A DNA stretch of 64,000 nucleotides from Clostridium gasigenes (GTDB lineage: Bacteria > Bacillota > Clostridia > Clostridiales > Clostridiaceae), in NCBI RefSeq assembly GCF_900104115.1, contig NZ_FNJM01000002.1, forward strand, positions 248,001 to 312,000, written 5' to 3'. A program made the translations under genes and the position numbers. Below, one piece after another: positions 8,788 through 17,807 of this stretch. Every line of letters starts with the position of its first letter. Position 1 is the first letter of the stretch. A model generated the notes under the pieces. The model did not search any database. It was not told where the DNA came from and was given only the letters and a program-made list of their open reading frames with translations.

Positions 8788-9639
8788 TTAGTAATAATCT
8801 AACATAGGTAAAGGCTTAGCATTATTAAATAGATATAACTTTTCATTTTTTAGTAGTATATCTAAGTTCCCAATCAATGAATCTATTTCTAATAATATGG
8901 CTACATCATTTGATACTGCATACTTTAAAATATTATTAACGTTTATCTCCATATCTGTTGGCGCTTTGAAATTATTATCTTTTATAATTTTAAGATTTTT
9001 TTTCTCACCGGGGTGTGCCACTTCATTTATAGCAAATATAATATCAAAATAACTTGCAAAAAGGGCTGCTACTCTATGATTTACACTTATAAAATCATCT
9101 CTTTTTAAAGCTTTCTCTATTTGATAATAGTATGAAGGCATTTGGAGCTTTAGTAAAGGATAATTCTTTTTCACTATATTTTTCTTTAATTCATGAGGAT
9201 ATCTAATCTTATATTTATCTTGTAGTTTATTTAGATCACCATTTTTATCATAAAGTATAATTGAATTTACGAAGTTAGCCCAAAAGCAAGTAGTATATCC
9301 TGCATCAGCTTCACATTTCACTAAGGTTCTATTTAATAAACCATCAATCCAAGCTAATTCTCTATATATAATTTCCACTGGAATATTATCTTCTTTTAAA
9401 AACCCATCATCTTCAGTCTCCCAAAAGGTATTATTTAGTTCCATGTAGCTACAATATTTATCCGTAATTATTTTTCTCTTCTCTACGGGTATTTCCTTAG
9501 ATGTATAAATGTATATATCATAATCTGAATTTTTATCATTAGTTTTTGTTGCGTGTGATCCAGCTAATAAGATGCCCTCCACTTCTTCTAATTTTGAAAA
9601 ATCATTAACCATTTCTATTACTTTTGCATTAATACTCAT
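8788..9639 (-). CDS. DUF4037-type nucleotidyltransferase-like protein
   Basis: 283 residues from the ATG at 9639 (AGGAG 9 nt upstream). The polymerase-beta nucleotidyltransferase motif is seen early (LLAGSHATKTNDKNSDYDIY: GS followed by DxD). The helical C-terminal half is like DUF4037 proteins. Enzymes of this fold add AMP to drugs or other small molecules, but the substrate here is not evident. It lies between a MATE exporter and a TrmB regulator in one operon. A drug-modification role is possible but unproven. Confidence 0.65.
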   Translation of the reverse strand: MSINAKVIEMVNDFSKLEEVEGILLAGSHATKTNDKNSDYDIYIYTSKEIPVEKRKIITDKYCSYMELNNTFWETEDDGFLKEDNIPVEIIYRELAWIDGLLNRTLVKCEADAGYTTCFWANFVNSIILYDKNGDLNKLQDKYKIRYPHELKKNIVKKNYPLLKLQMPSYYYQIEKALKRDDFISVNHRVAALFASYFDIIFAINEVAHPGEKKNLKIIKDNNFKAPTDMEINVNNILKYAVSNDVAILLEIDSLIGNLDILLKNEKLYLFNNAKPLPMLDYY

Positions 9640-9684
9640 AAACAATCACTCCTAATATATTATTTAATTTTCCCTTATAAGTTT

Positions 9685-11073
9685 TTAAAGTACTTTTTCT
9701 ATAACTAGTACCGGTTTAACTTCTGTTAAATTATCCATCCATTTTCTTGAATGCATGATTTTAAGACCAATAATAAATCTTACAAATTCTTCTCCTGAAA
9801 TTATTAAATAAACCCAATGAATTGGTAGTTTTAAAACAAAGGCCGAAACGAATCCCAGCGGAACCCCAATCCCCCATGTTCCAATAATATCTAAATAAAG
9901 CGTATATTTAGTTTTACCTCCACTTCTTAAGATTCCACCTCCTATAATCATATTTGATACTTTAATCCATAAAACTATACTAAACATAACCAATAACCTA
10001 AATGTGCATTCCTTTAAATCACTAGATATATTAAATATTGAAATATATAAATTTGAACAAGCTACTAATAAAATTCCGAAAATAGTTGAACCTACAATTC
10101 CCATTTTGATGAATTTCTTTGAATATTTAAAAGCAAGTTCATTTTCTCCTAGTCCTAATTTATTTCCTATCATAATCCCTGCTGCACTACTCATCCCTGC
10201 AAATAAACCTATACTTAGGCTTTGAATGGGATAAGTTAATGTCATTGAGGCAACTTCTGAGGTCCCCATTCTTCCATATACAATTGAATACATAGTCTCA
10301 CCTAACGCCCACATAAATTCATTTATTAACAAAGGAGTAGATATGACAAGAATTTTTTTTATAAATACAGATGAAATATCACAAATCTCCCTTATTTTAT
10401 ATGCACCAGGATACTTATTAGCATAAGTAAATGCTATAAGTAATCCAGCTTCTAAAAATCTAGTAATAGTTGTAGCATACGCTGCTCCTAAAACGCCCAT
10501 TTTAGGGAATCCAAAATTACCGAATATAAGCAGATAATTTAATAATGTATTTAAGACTACTGCAAATGCTCCTGCATACATTGGGGATTTAACATGTTCC
10601 GTACTTCTTAGAACTGATGCATAAATTGTAATTAAAAGCATTGGTATATATCCAATAGCATTAATTACAAGATACTTACTTCCTAGTTCAACTATTTTCA
10701 TATCATTTGTATAGATACCTAATACTTGGTTAGAAAACATTAGCGAAATCAAAGAAAATATTACGGTTATAATCATTCCAAATATTAAATTTCCGCCAAA
10801 TACGTTTACTATATTTTTAGTATCTTTTTTACCCCAATATTGAGATACCATAATAGATGTTGTAGTACCCACAGCTGATAAAGTTACTAGAAATATAAAG
10901 GAAAATCTTGATCCAAGCCCAACCGTTGCAATTGCTTCTTGCCCCAATTGACCTACCATAAATTGATCAATAACACTTAAAGAAGCTTGAAATAAACTTT
11001 GAACAGAAACGGGTATTGCTATTGCTAACATAGTCTTGTAATAAGATTTTTCATTAGAACATTGTTTGTTCAT
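9685..11073 (-). CDS. MATE-family efflux transporter
   Basis: 462 residues from the ATG at 11073, behind GAGAGGTG. About 12 membrane segments form two MatE repeats; the first begins IPVSVQSLFQASLSVIDQFM with VGQLGQEAIATVGLGSRFSF. Family members export drugs or metabolites against Na+ or H+. It is first in the operon with the nucleotidyltransferase-like gene and the TrmB regulator, so its expression is probably controlled through the palindrome about 85-115 nt upstream. Confidence 0.85.
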   Translation of the reverse strand: MNKQCSNEKSYYKTMLAIAIPVSVQSLFQASLSVIDQFMVGQLGQEAIATVGLGSRFSFIFLVTLSAVGTTTSIMVSQYWGKKDTKNIVNVFGGNLIFGMIITVIFSLISLMFSNQVLGIYTNDMKIVELGSKYLVINAIGYIPMLLITIYASVLRSTEHVKSPMYAGAFAVVLNTLLNYLLIFGNFGFPKMGVLGAAYATTITRFLEAGLLIAFTYANKYPGAYKIREICDISSVFIKKILVISTPLLINEFMWALGETMYSIVYGRMGTSEVASMTLTYPIQSLSIGLFAGMSSAAGIMIGNKLGLGENELAFKYSKKFIKMGIVGSTIFGILLVACSNLYISIFNISSDLKECTFRLLVMFSIVLWIKVSNMIIGGGILRSGGKTKYTLYLDIIGTWGIGVPLGFVSAFVLKLPIHWVYLIISGEEFVRFIIGLKIMHSRKWMDNLTEVKPVLVIEKVL

Positions 11074-11156
11074 ACTACACCTCTCATTCCAAATCAATTA
11101 TCTAAATATGTTTTTAAATAATTTGTACTTAATATATAGTTACTTTATTTAAATTC

Positions 11157-11187
11157 ATATTAGTAGTACATTTAGTACTACTAATAT
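11157..11187. promoter_or_regulatory. Perfect 13-bp inverted repeat, candidate operator for the MATE operon
   Basis: ATATTAGTAGTAC and GTACTACTAATAT are perfect complements around ATTTA. It lies 84 nt upstream of the MATE start and has no T tract, so an operator is likelier than a terminator. Confidence 0.5.
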
Positions 11188-11228
11188 ATTAAGTCAATAT
11201 TTACCTATTGTCAATATTATTATTTTTC

Positions 11229-11268
11229 AAAAAAGCCATAAATCTATAAAATAGACTCATGGCTTTTT
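11229..11268 (-). terminator. Terminator after the Nramp gene
   Basis: AAAAAGCCAT and ATGGCTTTTT pair, extended by AAATCTA/TAGACT. The minus strand ends in TTTTTT. It is 25 nt beyond the transporter stop codon and may work in both directions. Confidence 0.75.
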
Positions 11269-11292
11269 GTATTATTATATTAAAAATACTAA

Positions 11293-12546
11293 TTATAATA
11301 CGCTTATAAATAACATAATATTTAAAGCAGTCACTATTGTTGCAATTACCCACAGCATAACTTTTTCTACTTTTGTATTTTTATATTCTCCCATAACTTT
11401 ATCAGATGATGTCAAATAAATTTGAGTAAATATAGTTATAGGCAATTGTATACTAAGTAACATCTGCGAATAGATTAGACCTTTAAAGGGATCAGTAATA
11501 AAAAATATTATAACTAATGCGCTTACTATAGTAATTATAACTCCTCTTTTTGTATTTTTATTTTTTATATTATATGATTCTCCAAATGCTCCGGCAAAAA
11601 TTGACCCACCTGCCATACCGGCTGTAATACTTGATGCAATACCTGCAAATAGTAACGCTATTCCAAATACCACTGCTGCTCCATTTCCTAGTAGAGGTCT
11701 TAACATTTCTTGTGCTTGCTGAAGCTCTGTTACTACAATATTGTTTTCATAGAAAGCTATTGCTACTAAAACCATTGCACTATTTATAACAAACCCTATT
11801 ACCATAGAGAATATTGTATCTAAATATTCATATTTCAACTGTTTTTTTATTATAGATTTATCTTCTAAATTCCACTCTCTGCTTTGAATTACTTCTGAAT
11901 GTAAAAAAAGATTATGTGGCATAACCACTGCTCCTAAAACGCTCATTATTATAACTAATGAACCTTGAGGAATAGATGGAATTACAAAGCCTCTTGCCGC
12001 CTGACCCCAATCAATATTTACGAGTGCCACCTCAAATATAAATGCTATCCCTACTATAGATACAAGCCCTATAATTACCTTTTCTATCTTTTTATAGGAA
12101 TTTGAAAATAACATAACTACTATAACTGCGGCTGAAATTAATGCTCCAATTTTCAAAGGAATATGAAATAGCATTTGCAGTGCTATAGCTGCACCTAGAA
12201 TTTCTGCCATTGCAGTACTTATAGATGCTAATATTGCTGTAGATGTTATTATTTTTCCAAGTGTAGGTTTTATATGTTTACTTATAGCTTCTGAAATACA
12301 TAACCCTGTAGCTATTCCTAAATGTGCTGCATTATGCTGTAATATGATAAGCATTATTGTTGATAATGTAACAATCCAAAGTAATTTATACCCAAATGTA
12401 GAACCAGCTGCGATGTTTGATGCCCAATTACCTGGATCTATAAACCCTACAGTAACTAAAATTCCTGGTCCAATATACTTTAGAAACTCTTTTCCTTTAA
12501 ATTGTGATTCTCGTTTTTTCTCTTTTAATAATCTATTTGTGTTCAC
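11293..12546 (-). CDS. Nramp-family divalent metal (Mn/Fe) transporter
   Basis: 417 residues from a GTG at 12546 (AAAGGAG 8 nt upstream), with about 11 membrane segments. The metal-binding signatures are present: GFIDPGNWASNIAAGSTFGY (DPGN in the first helix) and MPHNLFLHSEVIQ (sixth helix). Family members take up Mn2+ or Fe2+ with protons. It stands alone. No yybP-ykoY-type leader was recognised in the short upstream region. Confidence 0.9.
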   Translation of the reverse strand: MNTNRLLKEKKRESQFKGKEFLKYIGPGILVTVGFIDPGNWASNIAAGSTFGYKLLWIVTLSTIMLIILQHNAAHLGIATGLCISEAISKHIKPTLGKIITSTAILASISTAMAEILGAAIALQMLFHIPLKIGALISAAVIVVMLFSNSYKKIEKVIIGLVSIVGIAFIFEVALVNIDWGQAARGFVIPSIPQGSLVIIMSVLGAVVMPHNLFLHSEVIQSREWNLEDKSIIKKQLKYEYLDTIFSMVIGFVINSAMVLVAIAFYENNIVVTELQQAQEMLRPLLGNGAAVVFGIALLFAGIASSITAGMAGGSIFAGAFGESYNIKNKNTKRGVIITIVSALVIIFFITDPFKGLIYSQMLLSIQLPITIFTQIYLTSSDKVMGEYKNTKVEKVMLWVIATIVTALNIMLFISVL

Positions 12547-12598
12547 TATTATCACTCCTTTAAATATCTCATGTACACGGCACTATATTCCTTAATTA

Positions 12599-12642
12599 AT
12601 AATACCACTACTTGATAACCTTTATCAAGTAGTGGTATTGTT
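12599..12642. terminator. Perfect 18-bp inverted repeat between Nramp and glyoxalase genes
   Basis: AATACCACTACTTGATAA is mirrored by TTATCAAGTAGTGGTATT with a two- to four-base loop. It is 80 nt after the glyoxalase-like stop and 55 nt before the Nramp start. Because a long T tract is missing, it could be a terminator or an operator for the Nramp gene. Confidence 0.5.
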
Positions 12643-12721
12643 ATCAATTATTAATTTATGCGTTTTATTCATATTTAACCATTTTATTTATGTAATAATA
12701 CACCAAATTTCCATAAATAAA

Positions 12722-13102
12722 CTATATTCTTATAATTTCTACTTTGTACCCATCTGGATCAGTTACAAAATAGTAATTTGGTTTATTTCCTGGTAGACCT
12801 TTTAATTCTGTAACTTCATATCCTAATTCAATATGATTTTCTCTCATTTTTTCTAAATTTTCTACACCTATGGCTGTGTGACTAAATCCATTTCCTAATT
12901 CATAAGACTTTTCTACATCATAATTATGTGTAAGCTCTATTTCATATCCACCTATTTCATTTGATAGATAAACAAGATCAAATTTAAATTCCGGAAATTC
13001 TTTTCTTCTAGTCTCTACTAATCCTAGAGCTTCCTTATAGAATTTTAACGATGCTTCTAAGTTTTTTACTCTTATACATGTATGTAGCATTTTTACTGAC
13101 AT
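12722..13102 (-). CDS. VOC-family protein, lactoylglutathione lyase-like
   Basis: 126 residues, the usual length of a small glyoxalase I. The paired beta-alpha-beta modules start MLHTCIRVKNLEASLKFYKE and FSHTAIGVENLEKMRENH. Likely metal ligands are His7, Glu in YEIELTHN, His in FSHTAI and Glu in GYKVEIIRI. It may detoxify methylglyoxal, although clostridia lack classical glutathione so the natural thiol is uncertain. The start is behind AGGAGGAG. Confidence 0.8.
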   Translation of the reverse strand: MSVKMLHTCIRVKNLEASLKFYKEALGLVETRRKEFPEFKFDLVYLSNEIGGYEIELTHNYDVEKSYELGNGFSHTAIGVENLEKMRENHIELGYEVTELKGLPGNKPNYYFVTDPDGYKVEIIRI

Positions 13103-13124
13103 ATTAATCTCCTCCTATATCTAT

Positions 13125-13748
13125 TTATTTACTAGTGTCAATCACTAGTTCTTCATACCCATTATACCCTATAATAATATCATCCCAATTATTTAAAACA
13201 CACTTAGCTATTTTAGGGTCATACATTACCCTAATGTTTTTCCTTATTTCTTCTTTACATATACCATCACTTAAACCCTTTCTATAAGGTCTATTAGACT
13301 TCATTGCATCTATAGAATCGCAGAGCGCTATAATCCTTGCACCATAAGGAATCTCCTCATTTTTTAATTTATTAGGGTACCCATTGCCATCCCATCTCTC
13401 ATGATGGCAAAGAACAATATTAGCTATATCTTTTAAAAACTCTGACTTTATTAATATATTATATCCTATCTCACTATGCTTTTTTAATAGTTCCCATTCT
13501 ATGTCATTTAATGGCCCCTCCTTATTCAAAACTGAGTCCTTTACTCCTATTTTTCCGATATCATGCAAATGAGAGGCTATATGTATAATTTGTTTATTCT
13601 CATTATCTAAATTTAATAACTCACACAACTTATTTGTCATATCACTAACTCTTAACGAATGACCTGCCGTATAAGTATCTCTTGCTTCTAATGCGGTAAC
13701 CATGCTTTCAATTATATCATGGTAAAATACGTCTTTATTATATTCCAT
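13125..13748 (-). CDS. HD-GYP domain protein, probable cyclic-di-nucleotide phosphodiesterase
   Basis: 207 residues, an HD-GYP domain with nothing else attached. Metal site HLHDIGKIGV, the second histidine cluster VLCHHERWDGNGYP (the GYP motif) and CDSIDAMKSNRPYRKG are all intact. Such enzymes hydrolyse c-di-GMP or related nucleotides. No receiver or sensor domain is attached and no GGDEF gene is nearby, so the controlling input is unknown. Confidence 0.85.
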   Translation of the reverse strand: MEYNKDVFYHDIIESMVTALEARDTYTAGHSLRVSDMTNKLCELLNLDNENKQIIHIASHLHDIGKIGVKDSVLNKEGPLNDIEWELLKKHSEIGYNILIKSEFLKDIANIVLCHHERWDGNGYPNKLKNEEIPYGARIIALCDSIDAMKSNRPYRKGLSDGICKEEIRKNIRVMYDPKIAKCVLNNWDDIIIGYNGYEELVIDTSK

Positions 13749-13898
13749 AATTCCCCTCTTTATTTTCTAATAAGTTTATTTTTTCTTCCTCACTCTTTGT
13801 ACCCATAGTTCAAATGCTTATATCTTTTTGTAAATATCTATGTTTATATATACTTTATAATAAATCCCTCTAATATATCTTTGATTCCTATTATATTT

Positions 13899-13961
13899 TT
13901 ATTGATTGCTTATTTGTACTTTCCCAAAAAATCTCGTTCCTCCTAATACTAATATTTCCAT
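13899..13961 (-). pseudogene. 5' relic of an NAD-dependent epimerase/dehydratase gene
   Basis: A good ribosome site (AAGGAGATGTATATT) leads into ATG and MEILVLGGTRFFGK, the Rossmann start of a clostridial NAD-dependent epimerase family. The frame then ends after 20 residues and the remaining roughly 300 codons are gone. The rest of the 13749-14087 interval shows no gene. Confidence 0.65.
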
Positions 13962-14087
13962 AATATACATCTCCTTACTTGCATATTATAACATAAGAGC
14001 TCCGCCATATTCTCGAAACCTTTTATTTTTATACTATATTCTACTAAAAAATATTATAAAACTTCAACAAATACATATAGTAACCTT

Positions 14088-14924
14088 TTAATGAGTATGC
14101 ACTCCTGTAAATCCATCTTCATGTATATGCTCAGTTCCTAGGCCCTTAATATGTTCATGGGTGTGCATAAATGATACTTGTATTTTTTTATTTATAGGGT
14201 TAACTCCCACATGTGCGTTTACACCAAATACATCTTTCAACATTTCAGAATTTATTACTTCTTCTACCGTTCCAAATTTTATTATCTTCCCATCTTTCAT
14301 TACAATTAAATAATCGCAATACATAGCTGCTAGATTCATATCATGTATAGCTGATAAAGTAGTTATATTAAGACCTTTAACTAAATCCATAAGTTGTATC
14401 TGGTAGCCTATATCTAAATGATTTGTTGGTTCATCTAATATTAAAAACTCAGTATTTTGAACTAAAGCCCTTGCTATTAAAGTTCTTTGTTTTTCTCCCC
14501 CTGATAGTTCGGAAAAACTTCTCTCACCAAAATTTTCTAAACCTACTTCCTGGAGCATTTCCTTAACCATTTCCAAATCTTCTTTAGAGTAATCTTCAAA
14601 AACTGATTTATATGGATATCTTCCCATCTTTACTATTTGCTCTACAGTAAAATCAAAGTGAGTATTACTTTCTTGAGCTAAAACCGCAATCTCTTTTGCA
14701 CAATCTTTATCTTTCATTTTAGCTAATTCTTTATTATCTAATAATATACTTCCACTTGATGGTTTATAAAGTCTGTATATATTTTTAAGCAATGTAGATT
14801 TTCCACAACCATTAGGCCCTATAACTCCTACGAATGAACCTTTTGGAATCTCAAAAGATATATCTTTTAATATTTCTTTTTTATCTATGCTAAATCTTAA
14901 ATTTTTAACTTGAACTTTAAACAT
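14088..14924 (-). CDS. Iron/cobalamin-type ABC importer ATPase with His-rich tail
   Basis: 278 residues. Walker A GVIGPNGCGKSTLLKNI, signature LSGGEKQRTLIARAL and Walker B FLILDEPTNHLDIG are intact, as in FecE/BtuD. The last 35 residues are unusual: HTHEHIKGLGTEHIHEDG followed by TGVHTH, at least eight histidines, which could bind a transition metal. It is last in a three-gene operon with the binding protein and permease. The tail together with the neighbouring hypA suggests metal or metal-chelate import; that is an inference. Confidence 0.85.
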   Translation of the reverse strand: MFKVQVKNLRFSIDKKEILKDISFEIPKGSFVGVIGPNGCGKSTLLKNIYRLYKPSSGSILLDNKELAKMKDKDCAKEIAVLAQESNTHFDFTVEQIVKMGRYPYKSVFEDYSKEDLEMVKEMLQEVGLENFGERSFSELSGGEKQRTLIARALVQNTEFLILDEPTNHLDIGYQIQLMDLVKGLNITTLSAIHDMNLAAMYCDYLIVMKDGKIIKFGTVEEVINSEMLKDVFGVNAHVGVNPINKKIQVSFMHTHEHIKGLGTEHIHEDGFTGVHTH

Positions 14925-16006
14925 TACTCTTTTCCTCCAAATGAATAGTTTTTCTTAGAAATTAAGTATAAGAAGAATGGTCCTCCAACTAATGCTGTTA
15001 TTATTCCTATTGGTATTTCTATTGGTGGGAAAAGCCCTCTAGCTATAATATCGCATCCTATTAAGAAGATGGCACCTATTAATGATGAAAGTGCTATAAG
15101 TTTTTTATGATCACTTCCAACTATTGTTCTACTTATATGTGGCACTACAAGTCCTATAAATCCTATAGCCCCAGTTATAGCAACTAATGATGCTGTAAGT
15201 AATGTAGCTAATATTAAAATTATAGATTTTATAAGCTTTGTATTTATTCCAAGTATTATTGCACTATCATCACCAAGAAGTAATATATCTAGTGATTTAG
15301 ACATTATTAATGCTATTATCATAACTACAACTAACATAATAAACGGGAATAATAAAACATCCCACTTTGCGCCCCCTAAACTACCAACAGTCCAAAACAG
15401 AGCAGTCTTTGCTTGATTTGAATTATCTGCTGAATATATAAGTAAGTTAGTTAGCGCCGAGAATATTGTTGATATTGCCATACCTGATAATACAAGTCTT
15501 GTTGTAGATGTTGTTCTTCCCATTTGAGTACCTATAGCAAAAACTAATATTCCTGATATAAGAGAACCTCCAAAAGCTCCTGCTCCAACACTATTTATCC
15601 CAACTGATGACATTCCCCCTAAAACTATAACTGCAACAGCACCACAAGATGCTCCTGATGATATACCTAATATGTACGGTTCAGCTATTGGGTTTTTAGT
15701 TACACATTGCATAAGCACTCCACAAAGAGCAAGTCCTGCTCCACATATAGCTCCAAGTAATACTCTTGGAAATCTTATTTCCCATATTATATTTTGTGTC
15801 ATTATACTTCCTACATCACTATACACTGCTCCATTTGTTAATTTACTAAGTAATACTTTATATACTTCTCCAGGTTCAATATATGTGCTACCTATAGCTA
15901 TTGCTGCAACTATTGTACCTGCTAATATTATAGTTAAAGCTATAACCCAAAATAAAAAACCTTTCTTTTTAGAAAGGCTTCTTTTATCTTTTAAAGTTCC
16001 TTGCAT
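14924..16006 (-). CDS. FecCD-family ABC permease
   Basis: 360 residues, about nine or ten membrane segments. Family signatures include LRLPRVLL-like IRFPRVLLGAICGAGLALCG, KNPIAEPYILGISSGASCGA and IGFIGLVVPHISRTIVGSDH. It transports siderophore, haem or cobalamin-type ligands in partnership with the adjacent ATPase. Start and stop codons touch both neighbours (one-base overlaps), so the three genes are translationally coupled. Confidence 0.9.
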   Translation of the reverse strand: MQGTLKDKRSLSKKKGFLFWVIALTIILAGTIVAAIAIGSTYIEPGEVYKVLLSKLTNGAVYSDVGSIMTQNIIWEIRFPRVLLGAICGAGLALCGVLMQCVTKNPIAEPYILGISSGASCGAVAVIVLGGMSSVGINSVGAGAFGGSLISGILVFAIGTQMGRTTSTTRLVLSGMAISTIFSALTNLLIYSADNSNQAKTALFWTVGSLGGAKWDVLLFPFIMLVVVMIIALIMSKSLDILLLGDDSAIILGINTKLIKSIILILATLLTASLVAITGAIGFIGLVVPHISRTIVGSDHKKLIALSSLIGAIFLIGCDIIARGLFPPIEIPIGIITALVGGPFFLYLISKKNYSFGGKE

Positions 16007-17031
16007 TAATTACTTTCTCCAAATAAATATCCATGTACTTCCTTGATAAACTTAGGATTTCTAACACCTGGAGAAAGGTCAGCTAATCCTACAACATATA
16101 TTTTATTATTTTTTATAGCAGGTACATCTTTAAGAGCAGGATGAGCTTTTAAGAAATCTATTTTCTCTTGTACTGGGCTGCCTGCCATAAAATCGGTTAC
16201 TAATATAACTTCTGGATTCTCTGCTACTATGCTTTCAAAGCTAACATTTATATAAGGCTTAGTTGCATCTTTAGCAAATATATTATTTCCACCTGCAAGA
16301 TCTATTAAATTATTCGCAAGACCTGCTCCAACTACCATTGCATCATTTTCACCAGAATCATATACCATCATTTTCACTCTATCTTCTTCTTTTATGTCGC
16401 CTACTTTATCAGTTACAACTTTTATATCCTTTTTCATTTTATCTATTACTTCTTGAGCTTTATCTTGAACTCCAAATATTTTTCCAAGTAATTCAAAATC
16501 TTCATAAACAGTTTCTACTGTAGAATCTGATCTGTAAGACTTAGCCATAAATGGAGTTATATCTTTTGATATAAGTTCACTAGGTGATCCTGTAGTTTGT
16601 TCACTTATAGATGAATCCCATCCACTTACAAAATCTGCACCTGTAGCCATAAAGCCTTCTTTAGACACAGAATGTCCTTCTCCAATTTTAAGTACGGGTA
16701 TTTTATTGTACGCCTCTTCAAATTCCGGTAATATAGGATTATCTAAAAGAGCTGTTCCTATCATTCTATCCTCTAATTTTAATGCCAGTAACATTTCTGT
16801 CATAAATTGAGATAATGTAACTGCCTTTTGTCTTGGGGATTCTACTATTACATCATAATCTTTAGCAGCTTCTGAATATACAAATTTTACAGTTTCAAAA
16901 TTACTTGATGCAGCCTCAGTATTTGGTTTTTCCACCTTATCTTTTGCATTATTAGAGCATCCTACTGCTGATACAGCTAATCCAGTTATAGTTAATGTGA
17001 TTATAAATTTTCTTAACTTATTATTCATCAT
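16006..17031 (-). CDS. Periplasmic-binding-type lipoprotein of the iron/cobalamin ABC importer
   Basis: 341 residues. Lipoprotein signal (FIITLTITGLAVSAVGC) with Cys at about position 25. The two-lobe binding fold (RQKAVTLSQFMTEMLLALKL, NPEVILVTDFMAG, PAIKNNKIYVVG) resembles FecB/BtuF-like proteins. It captures the substrate at the cell surface for the permease and ATPase encoded directly downstream. The ligand cannot be read from sequence. It is first in the operon, behind GAGGAGA. No known riboswitch was recognised upstream. Confidence 0.85.
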   Translation of the reverse strand: MMNNKLRKFIITLTITGLAVSAVGCSNNAKDKVEKPNTEAASSNFETVKFVYSEAAKDYDVIVESPRQKAVTLSQFMTEMLLALKLEDRMIGTALLDNPILPEFEEAYNKIPVLKIGEGHSVSKEGFMATGADFVSGWDSSISEQTTGSPSELISKDITPFMAKSYRSDSTVETVYEDFELLGKIFGVQDKAQEVIDKMKKDIKVVTDKVGDIKEEDRVKMMVYDSGENDAMVVGAGLANNLIDLAGGNNIFAKDATKPYINVSFESIVAENPEVILVTDFMAGSPVQEKIDFLKAHPALKDVPAIKNNKIYVVGLADLSPGVRNPKFIKEVHGYLFGESN

Positions 17032-17356
17032 GTATTTTTCTCCTCTATATTATGTTATTTATTTTATGATTCCTTAATTTAATATTTTTGATTTTAATTA
17101 TAAATAACCCTATTCTAAATATGTATCTGCTAAAAGATATTCTTTCACTTTTTTGATTTTTGTCATTTCTTTATTTTACGAATAATTTTATAAATGTTAA
17201 AAGGGCAATGCAATGTGAATGGTTCTTTTCACTATGCTTTACCCCTTCTTTAGTTGTATATCATAATATATCTCTTAATTTATCTCAGAGAAAATTTGGT
17301 TTTTAAGAGAATATAAAATGCAAAGTCACATTTAATATGAAGCTTCTAAGTCTCAT
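17032..17356. other. Intergenic region between hypA and the ABC importer
   Basis: AT-rich leader of the importer operon. The only clear structure is the hypA terminator-like hairpin at 17203-17245. No coding sequence was seen. Confidence 0.5.
17203..17245 (-). terminator. Hairpin downstream of hypA
   Basis: On the minus strand GGGGTAAAGCATAGTGAA pairs imperfectly with TTCACATTGCATTGCCC and is followed by TTTT. It lies about 110 nt after the hypA stop. Confidence 0.5.
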
Positions 17357-17698
17357 TTAACAAGCTATTATTTGCTTAATCATAAACTCTTTTCCGCATA
17401 ATAATTTCCAAGAATTTTCTCCACATTTTGGACATCCATCCTTATTTTCAATAAGATTAAAAATTTCATTACACTTTTCGCACATAACGTTTCCTGGTAA
17501 TATCTCAATTTCTAATTTTGTATCTTGTAATAATGTACCATCCACAGCTGCTGGGTAACAGTCTTCAATATATTTTGGAATCATTGATGATAACTCACCA
17601 ATTTGAAGAACTATTGTATCTACTTTTGTTAATCCATTTTTTTCTACGAAATTTTCAACAGTCTTAACAACTTCAAACACCACGCCTAATTCATGCAA
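17357..17698 (-). CDS. hypA: HypA nickel metallochaperone
   Basis: 113 residues, normal length. The N-terminal MHELG supplies the nickel-binding His2 and Glu3. The zinc site is two CxxC pairs (C73EKC and C89PKC). HypA delivers nickel, with HypB, to hydrogenases and some other nickel enzymes. Here hypA lies after a terminator following the flavoprotein gene and hypB; no hydrogenase or other hyp gene is in the window. That leaves open a different nickel client, perhaps the nearby CooC/ACS-like system. Confidence 0.9.
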   Translation of the reverse strand: MHELGVVFEVVKTVENFVEKNGLTKVDTIVLQIGELSSMIPKYIEDCYPAAVDGTLLQDTKLEIEILPGNVMCEKCNEIFNLIENKDGCPKCGENSWKLLCGKEFMIKQIIAC

Positions 17699-17725
17699 CT
17701 AAACTCACCTCTACTTCCCTAGTTT

Positions 17726-17764
17726 AAAAACATGTGGGAATTTCAGGTTCCCACATGTTTTTTT
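17726..17764 (-). terminator. Strong terminator between flavoprotein gene and hypA
   Basis: AAACATGTGGGAA and TTCCCACATGTTT form a perfect 13-bp stem with a 7-nt loop, flanked by A and T tracts on both sides. It lies 44 nt after the flavoprotein stop. Confidence 0.85.
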
Positions 17765-17807
17765 CATACAATAATATTAATTACTGTATCTTATCTTTTT
17801 CTTTCAA

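Noticed and set aside
17032..17356. Cobalamin or NiCo riboswitch before the ABC importer
   Set aside because: No conserved B12-box or NiCo signature was found; the only hairpin fits a terminator of hypA.
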